Shown here: piece after piece, positions 35,939 through 48,379 of the stretch
How positions within the stretch are numbered: the stretch's first letter is position 1
Layout of the letters: each line of letters begins with the position of its first letter
Assembly (NCBI RefSeq): GCF_046630445.1
Contig: NC_092339.1
Span: 76,712,001-76,776,000, forward strand
Length of the DNA stretch: 64,000 nucleotides
Source of the DNA: Rutidosis leptorrhynchoides
Taxonomy: Eukaryota > Streptophyta > Magnoliopsida > Asterales > Asteraceae
Direction of reading: 5' to 3'
The notes under the pieces: model-generated
The model's input: the letters and a program-made list of their open reading frames with translations, nothing else
What the model was told of the DNA's origin: nothing
Databases searched by the model: none
Position numbers and translations under genes: made by a program

Positions 35939-36591
35939 ATAGATAGACAACCCAATATTTTAAGAGACCTACCCGGAGACATGATTGATGAAATCTTGTC
36001 TAGAGTCGGTCAGAATTCTTCGGCACAACTATTTAAGGCGAGATCAGTTTGTAAGACATTCGAAGAACGTTCCAAGAATGCCTTGGTTTATAAAAGGCTT
36101 TCGTTCGAAAGATGGGGGATATCACATTGGGAAATCCATAAGTTACGATGTGTTTACTTTGACGCATATATTGCGGGGAACCCAAATGCTATTTTACGCA
36201 ATGGGTTAAGAAATTATTTTGACTCAATATATCCGAATATTGGACTTCGTGATTTAGAAAAAGCGGCTAACATGCAACATAAAGAAGCATGTTATGCTTA
36301 CGGATTAGTAATATCGGGCTACAACTATTAAACAAAACGTTCCCACAAGTGACGGAGTCGGTAATTGGGGTAAGAAATGAGATTTTTAGATTGTTACGGG
36401 ACTGTTGGACATTACGTAACCCTCGTCCCTTTGACGACGTTACAACACGCTGTCTTATCAACGGCCATAACGGTTATGTTCCACAAGACCAAGGATGGGA
36501 AGTAATCCTAGTAAAACCAGAATGCATGACTTGTTTCTGGACGTATGAATTACGTGTCTTTATTGCCTTTGCTGAACGACTTGTGTACTAG
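35939..36591 (+). pseudogene. A1 copy of the captured F-box gene, broken
   Basis: Homologous to the intact A2 ORF at 54882-55565. Two lesions: the start codon is ATA (35939-35941) instead of ATG, and 31 bp are missing near 36312, which shifts the frame. An internal Met lets residues of the F-box half still be read from 35981, but the Sel1-like and Cys-containing C-terminal parts are out of frame. The TAG terminator (36589-36591) is conserved. The splice-acceptor context (..CTAACTCTTGTCTATTTTACAG, AG at 35923-35924) is retained. Confidence 0.85.
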
Positions 36592-36781
36592 CTAGAATTA
36601 TCTTCACAACCATCTTGTATCAAATTTATTGTGTGCTATATTTCATGCTATATGTAAAATAAGCGGTATTGTAAGTTTGTAAAATATTGTGTAAAAGTTT
36701 GAACGCGAAATATTATTATAATCAGTTTTTCATATAGAATTGTAGTAGTTGAATTGTATATTAGCTACTAAGTATGAACTT

Positions 36782-36800
36782 AACGGGTAGGTACTACCCG
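36782..36800 (+). other. Internal polypurine-region copy with hairpin, A1
   Basis: AACGGGTAGGTACTACCCG repeats the AACGGGTAGGTACT found at the 3' LTR junction (44466-44478). It adds a complementary arm: GGGTAG and CTACCC pair around a 3-base loop. It lies about 130 bp before the gag start. Confidence 0.75.
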
Positions 36801-36932
36801 AATTTAAACTTATAAAACGCTAATATGAAGAAAAAGCTTTTATAAATGAGTTCATATTATGCTACGAAATACTATTAACTACTCTTAATATTCTGTATGA
36901 TTAACTTGTTCCATTTGACTATTTTGAAGGAA

Positions 36933-39900
36933 ATGGCACCGACTACTCGACACACCGTGAGTATGAATGAAGAGGAATTCTGTACTTTTCTAGCTTCAAA
37001 CATAGCCGCAGTACAGGCTGCGCTACATACCAACAATAACCTTGGATCTAGCAGTACAGGAAATCGTGTAGGATGCACCTACAAAGAATTCACTGCCTGC
37101 AAACCTTTGGAATTTGATGGAACTGAAGGACCGATCGGATTGAAACGGTGGACCGAGAAGGTCGAATCGGTGTTTGCCATAAGTAAGTGTACTGAAGAGG
37201 ACAAAGTAAAGTACGCTACGCATACCTTCACAGGTTCTGCGTTAACATGGTGGAATACCTATCTAGAGCAAGTGGGACAAGACGATGCGTACGCACTACC
37301 GTGGTCAGCATTCAAGCACTTGATGAACGAGAAGTACCATCCCAGAACCGAGGTCAATAAGCTCAAGACAGAACTTAGAGGGTTACGAACCCAAGGATTT
37401 GATTTTACCACGTACGAAAGACGATTCACAGAATTGTGCCTATTGTGTCCGGGAGCATTCGAAGATGAGGAAGAGAAGATCGACGCGTTTGTGAAAGGAT
37501 TACCGGAAAGAATCCAAGAAGATATAAGTTCACACGAGCCCGCCTCCATACAACAGGCATGTAGAATGGCTCACAAACTCGTGAACCAGATTGAAGAAAG
37601 AATTAAAGAACAGACTGCTGAAGAGGCCAATGTGAAGCAAGTCAAAAGAAAGTGGGAGGAAAACGGTGATAAGAATCACCAATACAACAACAACAGCAAT
37701 TACAACAATAATCGCAACAATTATCCCAACAATCGCAACATCATTCGCAACTACAACAAACGGCCCAACAACAACAACAACAACAACAGCAACTACAACA
37801 ATCATCCCAACAACAATAATAACCGCAACAACAACAACAACAATCAGAAGCAGCTATGCCAAAGGTGTGAAAAGAATCACTCGGGGTTCTGCACCAAATT
37901 TTGCAACAAGTGTAAAAGAAACGGTCATAGCGCGGTGAAGTGTGAGGTCTACGGACCAGGGGTTAATAGAACGAAAGGAACAAATGGTGTCGGAACGAGT
38001 AATGTCGGAGCAAGTAGTGTCGGAGCAAGTTATGCCAATGTAGTTTGTTATAAATGTGGAAAACCGGGCCACATTATTAGAAATTGCCCGAACCAGGAGA
38101 ACACGAATGGACAAGGCCATGGAAGAGTTTTCAATATTAATGCGGCAGAGGCACAGGAAGACCCGGAGCTTGTTACGGGTACGTTTCTTATTGACAATAA
38201 ATCTGCTTACGTTTTATTTGATTCGGGTGCGGATAGAAGCTATATGAGTAGAGATTTTTGTGCTAAATTAAGTTGTCCATTGACGCCTTTGGATAGTAAA
38301 TTTATACTCGAATTAGCAAATGGTAAATTAATTTCAGCAGATAATATATGTCGGAATCGAGAAATTAAACTGGTTAGCGAAACATTTAAGATTGATTTGA
38401 TACCAGTAGAGTTAGGGAGTTTTGATGTGATAATCGGTATGGACTGGTTGAAAGAAGTGAAAGTGGAGATCGTTTGTTACAAAAATACAATTCGCATTAT
38501 ACGAGAAAAAGGAAAACCCTTAATGGTGTACGGAGAAAAGGGCAACACGAAGCTACATCTTATTAGTAATTTGAAGGCACAAAAACTAATAAGAAAAGGT
38601 TGCTATGCTGTTCTAGCACACGTCGAGAAAGTACAAACTGAAGAAAAGAGCATCAATGATGTTCCCATTGCAAAAGAATTTCCCGATGTATTTCCGAAAG
38701 AATTACCGGGATTACCCCCACATCGATCCTTTGAATTTCAAATAGATCTTGTACCAGGAGCTACACCAATAGCTCGTGCTCCTTACAGACTCGCACCCAG
38801 CGAGATGAAAGAACTGCAAAGCCAATTACAAGAACTTTTAGAGCGTGGTTTCATTCGACCAAGCACATCACCGTGGGGAGCTCCTGTTTTGTTTGTCAAG
38901 AAGAAAGATGGTACATTCAGGTTGTGTATCGACTACCGAGAGTTGAACAAACTTACCATCAAGAACCGCTACCCACTACCGAGAATCGACGACTTATTTG
39001 ATCAACTACAAGGCTCGTCTGTTTATTCAAAGATTGACTTACGTTCCGGGTATCATCAAATGCGGGTGAAAGAAGATGATATTCCAAAAACTGCTTTCAG
39101 AACACGTTACGGTCATTATGAGTTTACGGTCATGCCGTTTGGTTTAACTAATGCACCAGCTGTGTTCATGGACCTTATGAACCGAGTGTGTGGACCATAC
39201 CTTGACAAGTTTGTCATTGTTTTCATTGATGACATACTTATTTACTCAAAGAATGACCAAGAACACGGTGAACATTTGAGAAAGGTGTTAGAAGTATTGA
39301 GGAAGGAAGAATTGTACGCTAAGTTTTCAAAGTGTGCATTTTGGTTGGAAGAAGTTCAATTCCTCGGTCACATAGTGAACAAAGAAGGTATTAAGGTGGA
39401 TCCGGCAAAGATAGAAACTGTTAAAAAGTGGGAAACCCCGAAAACTCCGAAACACATACGCCAGTTTTTAGGACTAGCTGGTTACTACAGAAGGTTCATC
39501 CAAGCCTTTTCCATAATAGCAAAACCCTTGACTGCATTAACGCATAAAGGGAAGAAATTTGAATGGAATGATGAACAAGAGAAAGCGTTTCAGTTATTGA
39601 AGAAAAAGCTAACTACGGCACCTATATTGTCATTGCCTGAAGGGAATGATGATTTTGTGATTTATTGTGATGCATCAAAGCAAGGTCTCGGTTGTGTATT
39701 AATGCAACGAACGAAGGTGATTGCTTATGCGTCTAGACAATTGAAGATTCCCGAACAAAATTATACGACGCATGATTTGGAATTAGGCGCGGTTGTTTTT
39801 GCATTAAAGACTTGGAGGCACTACTTATATGGGGTCAAAAGTATTATATATACCGACCACAAAAGTCTTCAACGCATATTTAACCAGAAACAACTGAATA

Positions 39901-41189
39901 TGAGGCAGCGTAGGTGGATTGAATTATTGAATGATTACGACTTTGAGATTCGTTACCACCCGGGGAAGGCAAATGTGGTAGCCGATGCCTTGAGCAGGAA
40001 GGACAGAGAACCCATTCGAGTAAAATCTATGAATATAATGATTCATAATAACCTTACTACTCAAATAAAGGAGGCGCAACAAGGAGTTTTAAAAGAGGGA
40101 AATTTAAAGGATGAAATACCCAAAGGATCGGAGAAGCATCTTAATATTCGGGAAGACGGAACCCGGTATAGGGCTGAAAGGATTTGGGTACCAAAATTTG
40201 GAGATATGAGAGAAATGGTACTTAGAGAAGCTCATAAAACCAGATACTCAATACATCCTGGTACGGGGAAGATGTACAAGGATCTCAAGAAACATTTTTG
40301 GTGGCCGGGTATGAAAGCCGATGTTGCTAAATACGTAGGAGAATGTTTGACGTGTTCTAAGGTCAAAGCTGAGCATCAGAAACCATCAGGTCTACTTCAA
40401 CAACCCGAAATCCCGGAATGGAAATGGGAAAACATTACCATGGATTTCATCACTAAATTGCCAAGGACTGCAAGTGGTTTTGATACTATTTGGGTAATAG
40501 TTGATCGTCTCACCAAATCAGCACACTTCCTGCCAATAAGAGAAGATGACAAGATGGAGAAGTTAGCACGACTGTATTTGAAGGAAGTCATCTCCAGACA
40601 TGGAATACCAATATCTATTATCTCTGATAGGGATGGCAGATTTATTTCAAGATTCTGGCAGACATTACAGCAAGCATTAGGAACTCGTCTAGACATGAGT
40701 ACTGCCTATCATCCACAAACTGATGGGCAGAGAGAAAGGACGATACAAACGCTTGAAGACATGCTACGAGCATGTGTTATTGATTTCGGAAACAGTTGGG
40801 ATCGACATCTACCGTTAGCAGAATTTTCCTACAACAACAGCTACCATTCAAGCATTGAGATGGCGCCGTTTGAAGCACTTTATGGTAGAAAGTGCAGGTC
40901 TCCGATTTGTTGGAGTGAAGTGGGGGATAGACAGATTACGGGTCCTGAGATTATACAAGAAACTACCGAGAAGATCATCCAAATTCAACAACGGTTGAAA
41001 ACCGCCCAAAGTCGACAAAAGAGCTACGCTGACATTAAAAGAAAAGATATAGAATTTGAAATTGGAGAGATGGTCATGCTTAAAGTTGCACCATGGAAAG
41101 GCGTTGTTCGATTTGGTAAACGAGGGAAATTAAATCCAAGGTATATTGGACCATTCAAGATTATTGATCGTGTCGGACCAGTAGCTTAC
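36933..41189 (+). pseudogene. A1 gag-pol, interrupted by a solo LTR
   Basis: One continuous frame from ATG 36933 (an upstream in-frame ATG at 36897 is less likely) through gag with Asn-rich linker and two zinc knuckles, aspartic protease ([10 protein letters not shown]), RT (FIDDILIYS), RNase H and integrase, to VGPVAY at 41189, where the solo LTR begins. The RNase H start IYCDASKQG and integrase D,D35E residues are present. Compared with A2, a Ser next to the catalytic Glu is Arg (GQRERT) and some other residues differ. The chromodomain exon-equivalent lies beyond the insertion at 44125-44442. Confidence 0.9.
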
Positions 41190-44119
41190 TGTCATAACCC
41201 GTCCTTAACCATAAGAACGTGTTAAATAACGTATGATTTCATTGCGAGGTATTGACCTCTATATGCGACATTTTTAAAAGAAAAACTGCATATATTATAC
41301 ATTACAAACCATGATTCTTATTTTTGTTACAAGCTTTGGACAACATAAAAATGATTATCATTTAGCGATAATCTTCGACTTACAAACTTTACATATAATG
41401 ATAACAACACGGTTTCTAGCATATTTTACAACACAGATCCTCGGGTATGCAGTTTTATTTTTGACACAAATATGCGTACGCAAGATCCTGCTCAAATTCA
41501 ACATTATGCAGCGGAAGCTTTAGTAATCTCCTGAGAATAGACATGTTTTAAAAGGTCAACATAAAGTTGGTGAGATATAGGTTTAGTGCCGGCAGCAATA
41601 TATATATATATATAGACCACAAGATTTCATATATAAACATTTTCATAAAAATATTCTAAGTGGTTGAGCACTTGGTAACCATACTTAACATTTAATCACG
41701 TCGCATATTCCCTTTAATATGAAATCTTACTACACCGTACCAAGTGTAGTCACAAAACGAAGTACTGTGCAACCGTTGAATACTGGTCGTCCAGTCCGGT
41801 TGGGGTTGTCAGGCCCGATAGATCTATCAACAGGATTCGCGTTTACAATACCGCTGTAAATATTAGTTACCAAGCTACAGGGAAGTATGCCAGTGGTACA
41901 ACTCAACGTAGAATATATTTTCAGTTACTTGTGTCCATAACGTAAAACATAAAATACATGTATTCTCATCCCGAAATATTTAGAGTTTAAAAGTGGGACT
42001 ATATACTCACTTTCGTCTTGAAGATATATATAATTTGACTTGGTCTCCGGTTGATATCACGAACCTATCCATATATAATATATCAATACCTTTTCTTTTT
42101 AAACAAACGTCACATATATATACTTGTTATACTTTTAATACTTTTAATAATTCCTTAGTCCGTAGTTAGCAGTTCGTTGTTAGTAATTCAATTTTAATGG
42201 TTCATTTTTAGATGTTTAATATACCCGCAATGAAATAAATAAAACCCCCAACGAAATAAATAAAACCCCATCGTATATGTATTGGTCGAGATTAATCTTG
42301 ACCCACGGTACCGGTGTTGTCAAATGACGTGTTGCGTACATAAAGTACCGGTGTTGTCAAATGACGTGTTGCGTACAATCATGGGATCTTATGATTAATC
42401 TTCTCGTATTGTTTACGGGTGATCCTGAACCATATAAAATTAAATTATGAGTACATATATATAAAATATCATGTTATTTTAAAAAGATGTGATTTATTTA
42501 ATTTTCTCCAATTATTTTCGTAGCTAAACTAGTCTTAGATATCCGATCTCGTTTTGGTCATAGTTTCTTCGTTACAACTCCGTTTTCGTTGATTCAACTT
42601 GCCACTTCCTTGGATCGAGTCCCTCTTTAAGACTATGAACTGTAAATACCTTAGTTTGTATTCAAAATCATAGGTCATAGGTCAAACTTTAGTGAAACTT
42701 ATGAAGTTAATCATTTTCCATCATGTAAACAACCTTAAATGATTATTTTTCTAAAAATACTTATACTTTGAGTTAAATCATGAAATTTTTATGTGTTATC
42801 ATATTTATAGTAAAAATCATTTTTCCAGAAAATAAACCTCCAATTCAAAGTTTAAGATGGTTTTTAATTATCCAACCCAAAACAGCCCCCGGTTGCACTC
42901 CGATGTCGTAAATTCAGTTTTTAAGGTGTTCTTTGAAAAACCAAGTTATACCTTGTTAATTTAGCATATATTTAAGATATATTACAGGTCTTGAAGTATT
43001 TTAAAAGTTAAGTTAGAAGGATCTATTTAGTTTGCAAACAAGTTTGAAAACTTTCAAACTATGTTCTTGTTGTTAAACTTTTATACCACAAAATAAGATA
43101 GCTATATATATATGAATCGAATAAGGTTATGAACATAGATTCTACCTCAAGTTCCTTGGACAAGGTTGCTGTAAAAGAGGAGTAAGAACCTAGAACCAAA
43201 AGGGTGATGGAAGTGGATGAAAGATTGGAAGTAAGTTGGTGTTCTTGGAAGGATTTCTTGAAGTGTTTTTGTAAGGTTTTCTTATGAGGTTTAAGTGTTG
43301 TTTTTGAAGCTAAATGATGGGGAAAATGCTTGGAGATGATCAAGTATGAAGTTAAGAGTATTTTGAGAGAGAAATGGGAGTGTAAGTATGAGAAAATGGG
43401 GTGAAGAAATGGTGTGCATGCATAAAAACGTTTTTAGGTTATAAAGGAAAAAAAAAATACCTAACTTTGTTTTCTTGCTAAATAATTCATGCTACTTGAC
43501 AAATGGTTGGTTCCACATGTTTCTTAATCATTTAAGGCTGCTAAGGAGTAGATTTTTATTGGTATATACCAATAGTAAATACATCTAGAAGCTGCGTATG
43601 ATACGGGTACATATACCCTAGATATACGTGTAGAAATCTTTGAGAAAACGGAACGAGGATTCAAATATAGCTATCTTTTGTAAATATACTTATATTGTTT
43701 TATGTATGTAAGCCCTTTAAAAGTGATAAAATACATATCTATACGATGCATGTATAAGTATTATAGGTTATAAGTATTTATGTCGAAGAACGTTACGTAT
43801 AGTTATCGTTTTGAAAACTTAAGTTAGTAGTTTCAAAATATACTTATAACTCATTGTTATTAGTACCCAATGAGATGTTAAACATCCTTAGATCATGTTA
43901 AATATATATAAATACATATATATACATAAACGTATAATTATAGTATGTTATATAGTTCGTGATATCATCGGTCAAATTGAACGGTCAAACGTTGTGTAAA
44001 ACTCTTTTCGAAGACATAAGTCTCAACAATTTGGATTGCTTGTCATGTTGGTAAGGTTTAATTTATGTAAATATTAATCTTATAAATATAGAATGATCGA
44101 AAAAGTGCGGGTCATTACA
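41190..44119 (-). repeat. Solo LTR inserted in A1 integrase
   Basis: 2,930 bp, minus strand, TGTAATGACCCGCAC to GGGTTATGACA. Exact 5-bp duplications CTTAC lie at 41185-41189 and 44120-44124. Both ends and the terminal 'tcatatagaggtcaatacctcgcaatgaaatca'-type block relate it to family A, but most of the body is diverged, so it is a sister family. The internal region was lost by LTR-LTR recombination. It contains a short tandem duplication (ACCGGTGTTGTCAAATGACG twice, near 42310-42370) and no coding content. Confidence 0.92.
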
Positions 44120-44124
44120 CTTAC

Positions 44125-44442
44125 CGACTAGAGTTACCTCAACAACTCGCGGCTGTACATAACACTTTCCACATCTCGAATTTGAAGAAATGTTTTGCTA
44201 AAGAAGATCTCACTATTCCGTTAGATGAAATCCAAATCAACGAAAAACTTCAATTCATCGAAGAACCCGTCGAAATAATGGATCGTGAGGTTAAAAGACT
44301 TAAGCAAAACAAGATACCAATTGTTAAGGTTCGATGGAATGCTCGTAGAGGACCCGAGTTCACCTGGGAGCGTGAAGATCAGATGAAGAAGAAATACCCG
44401 CATCTATTTCCAGAAGATTCGTCAACACCTTCAACAGCTTAA
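44125..44442 (+). pseudogene. A1 gag-pol C-terminal end with chromodomain
   Basis: The detached 3' end of the A1 polyprotein: the end of the integrase GPY/F module ([13 protein letters not shown]) and a chromodomain ([20 protein letters not shown] then [20 protein letters not shown]). In chromoviruses this domain reads histone marks and steers integration. It ends at TAA 44440-44442. Confidence 0.85.
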
Positions 44443-44477
44443 AATTTCGGGACGAAATTTATTTAACGGGTAGGTAC
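44443..44477 (+). other. A1 3' polypurine-tract region
   Basis: AATTTCGGGACGAAATTT, then TTAACGGGTAGGTAC, then the 3' LTR. The first part is itself an inverted repeat (AATTTCG..CGAAATT). Identical in A2 (60479-60513) and, on the minus strand, in A3. Confidence 0.75.
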
Positions 44478-46437
44478 TGTAGTGAACCGAACTTTTCCAT
44501 GTTTATATATATTAATTGAGATTGATATTTACATGATTAAATGTTTCCAACATGTTAAGCAATCAAACTTGTTAAGACTTGATTAATTGAAATATGTTTC
44601 ATATAGACAATTGACCACCCAAGTTGACCGGTGATTCATGAACGTTAAAACTTGTAAAAACTATATGATGACATATATATGGATATATATATATAGGTAA
44701 CATGATACTATGATAAGTAAACATATCATTAAGTATATTAACAATGAACTACATATGTAAAAACAAGACTACTAACTTAATGATTTTTAAACGAGACATA
44801 TATGTAACGATTATCGTTGTAAAGACATTTAATGTATATATATCATATTAAGAGATATTCATACGTGATAATATCATGATAATATAATAATTTAAAATCT
44901 CATTTGATATTATAAACATTGGGTTAACAACATTTAACAAGATCGTTAACCTAAAGGTTTCAAAACAACACTTACATGTAAAGACTAACGATGACTTAAC
45001 GACTCAGTTAAAATGTATATACATGTAGTGTTTTAATATGTATTTATACACTTTTGAAAGACTTCAATACACTTATCAAAATACTTCTACTTAACAAAAA
45101 TGCTTACAATTACATCCTCGTTCAGTTTCATCAACAATTCTACTCGTATGCACCCGTATTCGTACTCGTACAATACACAACTTTTAGATGTATGTACTAT
45201 TGGTATATACACTCCAATGATCAGCTCTTAGCAGCCCATGTGAGTCACCTAACACATGTGGGAACCATCATTTGGCAACTAGCATGAAATATCTCATAAA
45301 ATTACAAAAATATGAGTAATCATTCATGACTTATTTACATGAAAACAAAATTACATATCCTTTATATCTAATCCATACACCAACGACCAAAAACACCTAC
45401 AAACACTTTCATTCTTCAATTTTCTTCATCTAATTGATCTCTCTCAAGTTCTATCTTCAAGTTCTAAGTGTTCTTCATAAATTCCAAAAGTTCTAGTTTC
45501 ATAAAATCAAGAATACTTTCAAGTTTGCTAGCTCACTTCCAATCTTGTAAGGTGATCATCCAACCTCAAGAAATCTTTGTTTCTTACAGTAGGTTATCAT
45601 TCTAATACAAGGTAATAATCATATTCAAACTTTGATTCAATTTCTATAACTATAACAATCTTATTTTAAGTGATGATCTTACTTGAACTTGTTTTCGTGT
45701 CATGATTCTGCTTCAAGAACTTCGAGCCATCCAAGGATCCATTGAAGCTAGATCCATTTTTCTCTTTCCAGTAGGTTTATCCAAGGAACTTAAGGTAGTA
45801 ATGATGTTCATAACATCATTCGATTCATACATATAAAGCTATCTTATTCGAAGGTTTAAACTTGTAATCACTAGAACATAGTTTAGTTAATTCTAAACTT
45901 GTTCGCAAACAAAAGTTAATCCTTCTAACTTGACTTTTAAAATCAACTAAACACATGTTCTATATCTATATGATATGCTAACTTAATGATTTAAAACCTG
46001 GAAACACGAAAAACACCGTAAAACCGGATTTACGCCGTCGTAGTAACACCGCGGGCTGTTTTGGGTTAGTTAATTAAAAACTATGATAAACTTTGATTTA
46101 AAAGTTGTTATTCAGAGAAAATGATTTTTATTATGAACATGAAACTATATCCAAAAATTATGGTTAAACTCAAAGTGGAAGTATGTTTTCTAAAATGGTC
46201 ATCTAGACGTCGTTCTTTCGACTGAAATGACTACCTTTACAAAAACGACTTGTAACTTATTTTTCCGACTATAAACCTATACTTTTTCTGTTTAGATTCA
46301 TAAAATAGAGTTCAATATGAAACCATAGCAATTTGATTCACTCAAAACGGATTTAAAATGAAGAAGTTACGGGTAAAACAAGATTGGATAATTTTTCTCA
46401 TTTTAGCTACGTGAAAATTGGTAACAAATCTATTCCA
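44478..46437 (+). repeat. A1 3' LTR, truncated at the inversion junction
   Basis: The first about 1,960 bp of the LTR, nearly identical to 31726-33685. It stops in ..CAAATCTATTCCAA, beyond which the sequence runs back as the reverse complement of an LTR. No target duplication can be assigned. Confidence 0.9.
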
Positions 46438-48379
46438 ATTTTCACGTAGCTAAAATGAGAAAAATTATCCAATCTTGTTTTACCCATAACTTCTTCATTT
46501 TAAATCCGTTTTGAGTGAATCAAATTGCTATGGTTTCATATTGAACTCTATTTTATGAATCTAAACAGAAAAAGTATAGGTTTATAGTCGGAAAAATAAG
46601 TTACAAGTCGTTTTTGTAAAGGTAGTCATTTCAGTCGAAAGAACGACGTCTAGATGACCATTTTAGAAAACATACTTCCACTTTGAGTTTAACCATAATT
46701 TTTGGATATAGTTTCATGTTCATAATAAAAATCATTTTCTCATAATAACAACTTTTAAATCAAAGTTTATCATAGTTTTTAATTAACTAACCCAAAACAG
46801 CCCGCGGTGTTACTACGACGGCGTAAATCCGGTTTTACGGTGTTTTTCGTGTTTCCAGGTTTTAAATCATTAAGTTAGCATATCATATAGATATAGAACA
46901 TGTGTTTAGTTGATTTTAAAAGTCAAGTTAGAAGGATTAACTTTTGTTTGCGAACAAGTTTAGAATTAACTAAACTATGTTCTAGTGATTACAAGTTTAA
47001 ACCTTCGAATAAGATAGCTTTATATGTATGAATCGAATGATGTTATGAACATCATTACTACCTCAAGTTTAGTAGGTAAACCTACTGGAAGTGACAAGAA
47101 ATGATCTAGCTTCAAAGGATCTTGGATGGCTTGAAAGTTCTTGAAGTAGGATCATGACACAAAAACAAGTTCAAGTAAGATTTTTTACTCGAATTAAGAT
47201 AGTTTATAGTTATAGAAATTGAATCAAAGTTTGAATATGAATATTACCTTGAATAAGAAAGATAACCTACTATATATAACAATGGTTTCTTGATCTTAGA
47301 TGATTACTTGGAATGGATTAGAAAGCTTGGAAGTAAATTAGTAAACTTGAAGGGATTTTTGAAGTGTTCTTGAAGTGTTCTTCCTATGATGATTATAGCT
47401 TGATTCTTGAAGTGAATTTTGATGAAGATGATGATTAACTACTGGAAAAATACGTTCATAATAGTGTGTGTGTGTTGAGAGAGAATTAGAAAGAGAATTG
47501 GAAGTGAAATGAAGTGAATGATGAGTGGTAATTGGTGAGTGGTGAGTGGGGTTAAAAGGAGTTCTAGTTAGTTGACTAGCTCATGGTAGAAGTTAAAATT
47601 GATTAGTCATACATGACATAATCAAGAGTGGAATCCCATGCTAGTTTCTATTGGTATATACTCATAGTAAGTACGTTTTGAAGCTGTGTATAATACGGGT
47701 AAGAATACGACTAGAATTCTTGATGAAAGAAAAGAATGGAAAAGTAACTGTAACCATTTTCGTTAAGTATGAGTGTTTTGATATATGTCTTGAAGTCTTC
47801 CAAAAGTATTTTAATACATCTAAATACACTACATGTATATACATTTTAACTGAGTCGTTAAGTCATCGTTAGTCGTTACATGTAAGTGTTGTTTTGAAAC
47901 CTTTAAGTTAACGATCTCAATTAATGTTGTTAACCCATTGTTTATTATATCTAATGAGATGTTAAATTATTATATTATCATGATATTATGATATATTAAT
48001 ATATCTTAATATGATATATATACATTTAAATGTTGTTACAACGATAATCGTTACATATATGTCTCGTTTCGAAATCCTTAAGTTAGTAGTCTTGTTTATA
48101 TGTATATAACTCATTGTTCATATACTTATGGAGATACTTACTTATCATAATCTCATGTTAACCATATGTATATCCATATATATATCGTCATGTCGTTTTT
48201 ACAAGTTTTAACGTTCGTGAATCGCCGGTCAACTTGGGTGGTCAATTGTCTATATGAAACATATTTCAATTAATCAAGTCTTAACAAGTTTGATTGCTTA
48301 ACATGTTGGAAATAATTAATCTTGTAAATATCAATCTCAATTAATATATATAAACATGGAAAAGTTCGGGTCACTACAG
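46438..48379 (-). repeat. A3 3' LTR, truncated, minus strand
   Basis: Reverse-complement family-A LTR with its TG end at 48379. The half next to the junction (46438 to about 47065) is almost identical to the left arm, while 47065-48379 is clearly diverged, with many substitutions and indels. The LTR is therefore a mosaic of a young and an older sequence. Confidence 0.85.

Larger units (their letters stand above)
31726..46437 (+). mobile_element. Gypsy chromovirus element A1, 3'-truncated
   Basis: Layout: 5' LTR 31726-34975, primer-binding site, acidic ORF1, broken F-box ORF, gag-pol split by a solo LTR (41190-44119), and a 3' LTR starting at 44478 that stops after about 1.96 kb at the inversion junction 46437. 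The LTRs look nearly identical over the shared length. The order gag-protease-RT-RNase H-integrase-chromodomain defines a Ty3/Gypsy chromovirus. It is not autonomous now. Confidence 0.9.

Noticed and set aside
37530-37805. Val-rich minus-strand ORFs over gag (also 56552-56779) and Thr-rich plus-strand ORFs in another frame
   Set aside because: They are alternative-frame products of the AAC repeat that encodes the Gag Asn-rich linker.
43059-43343. A 94-residue minus-strand ORF in the solo LTR
   Set aside because: It falls in the presumed LTR leader region, has no domain and is not conserved in related LTRs.
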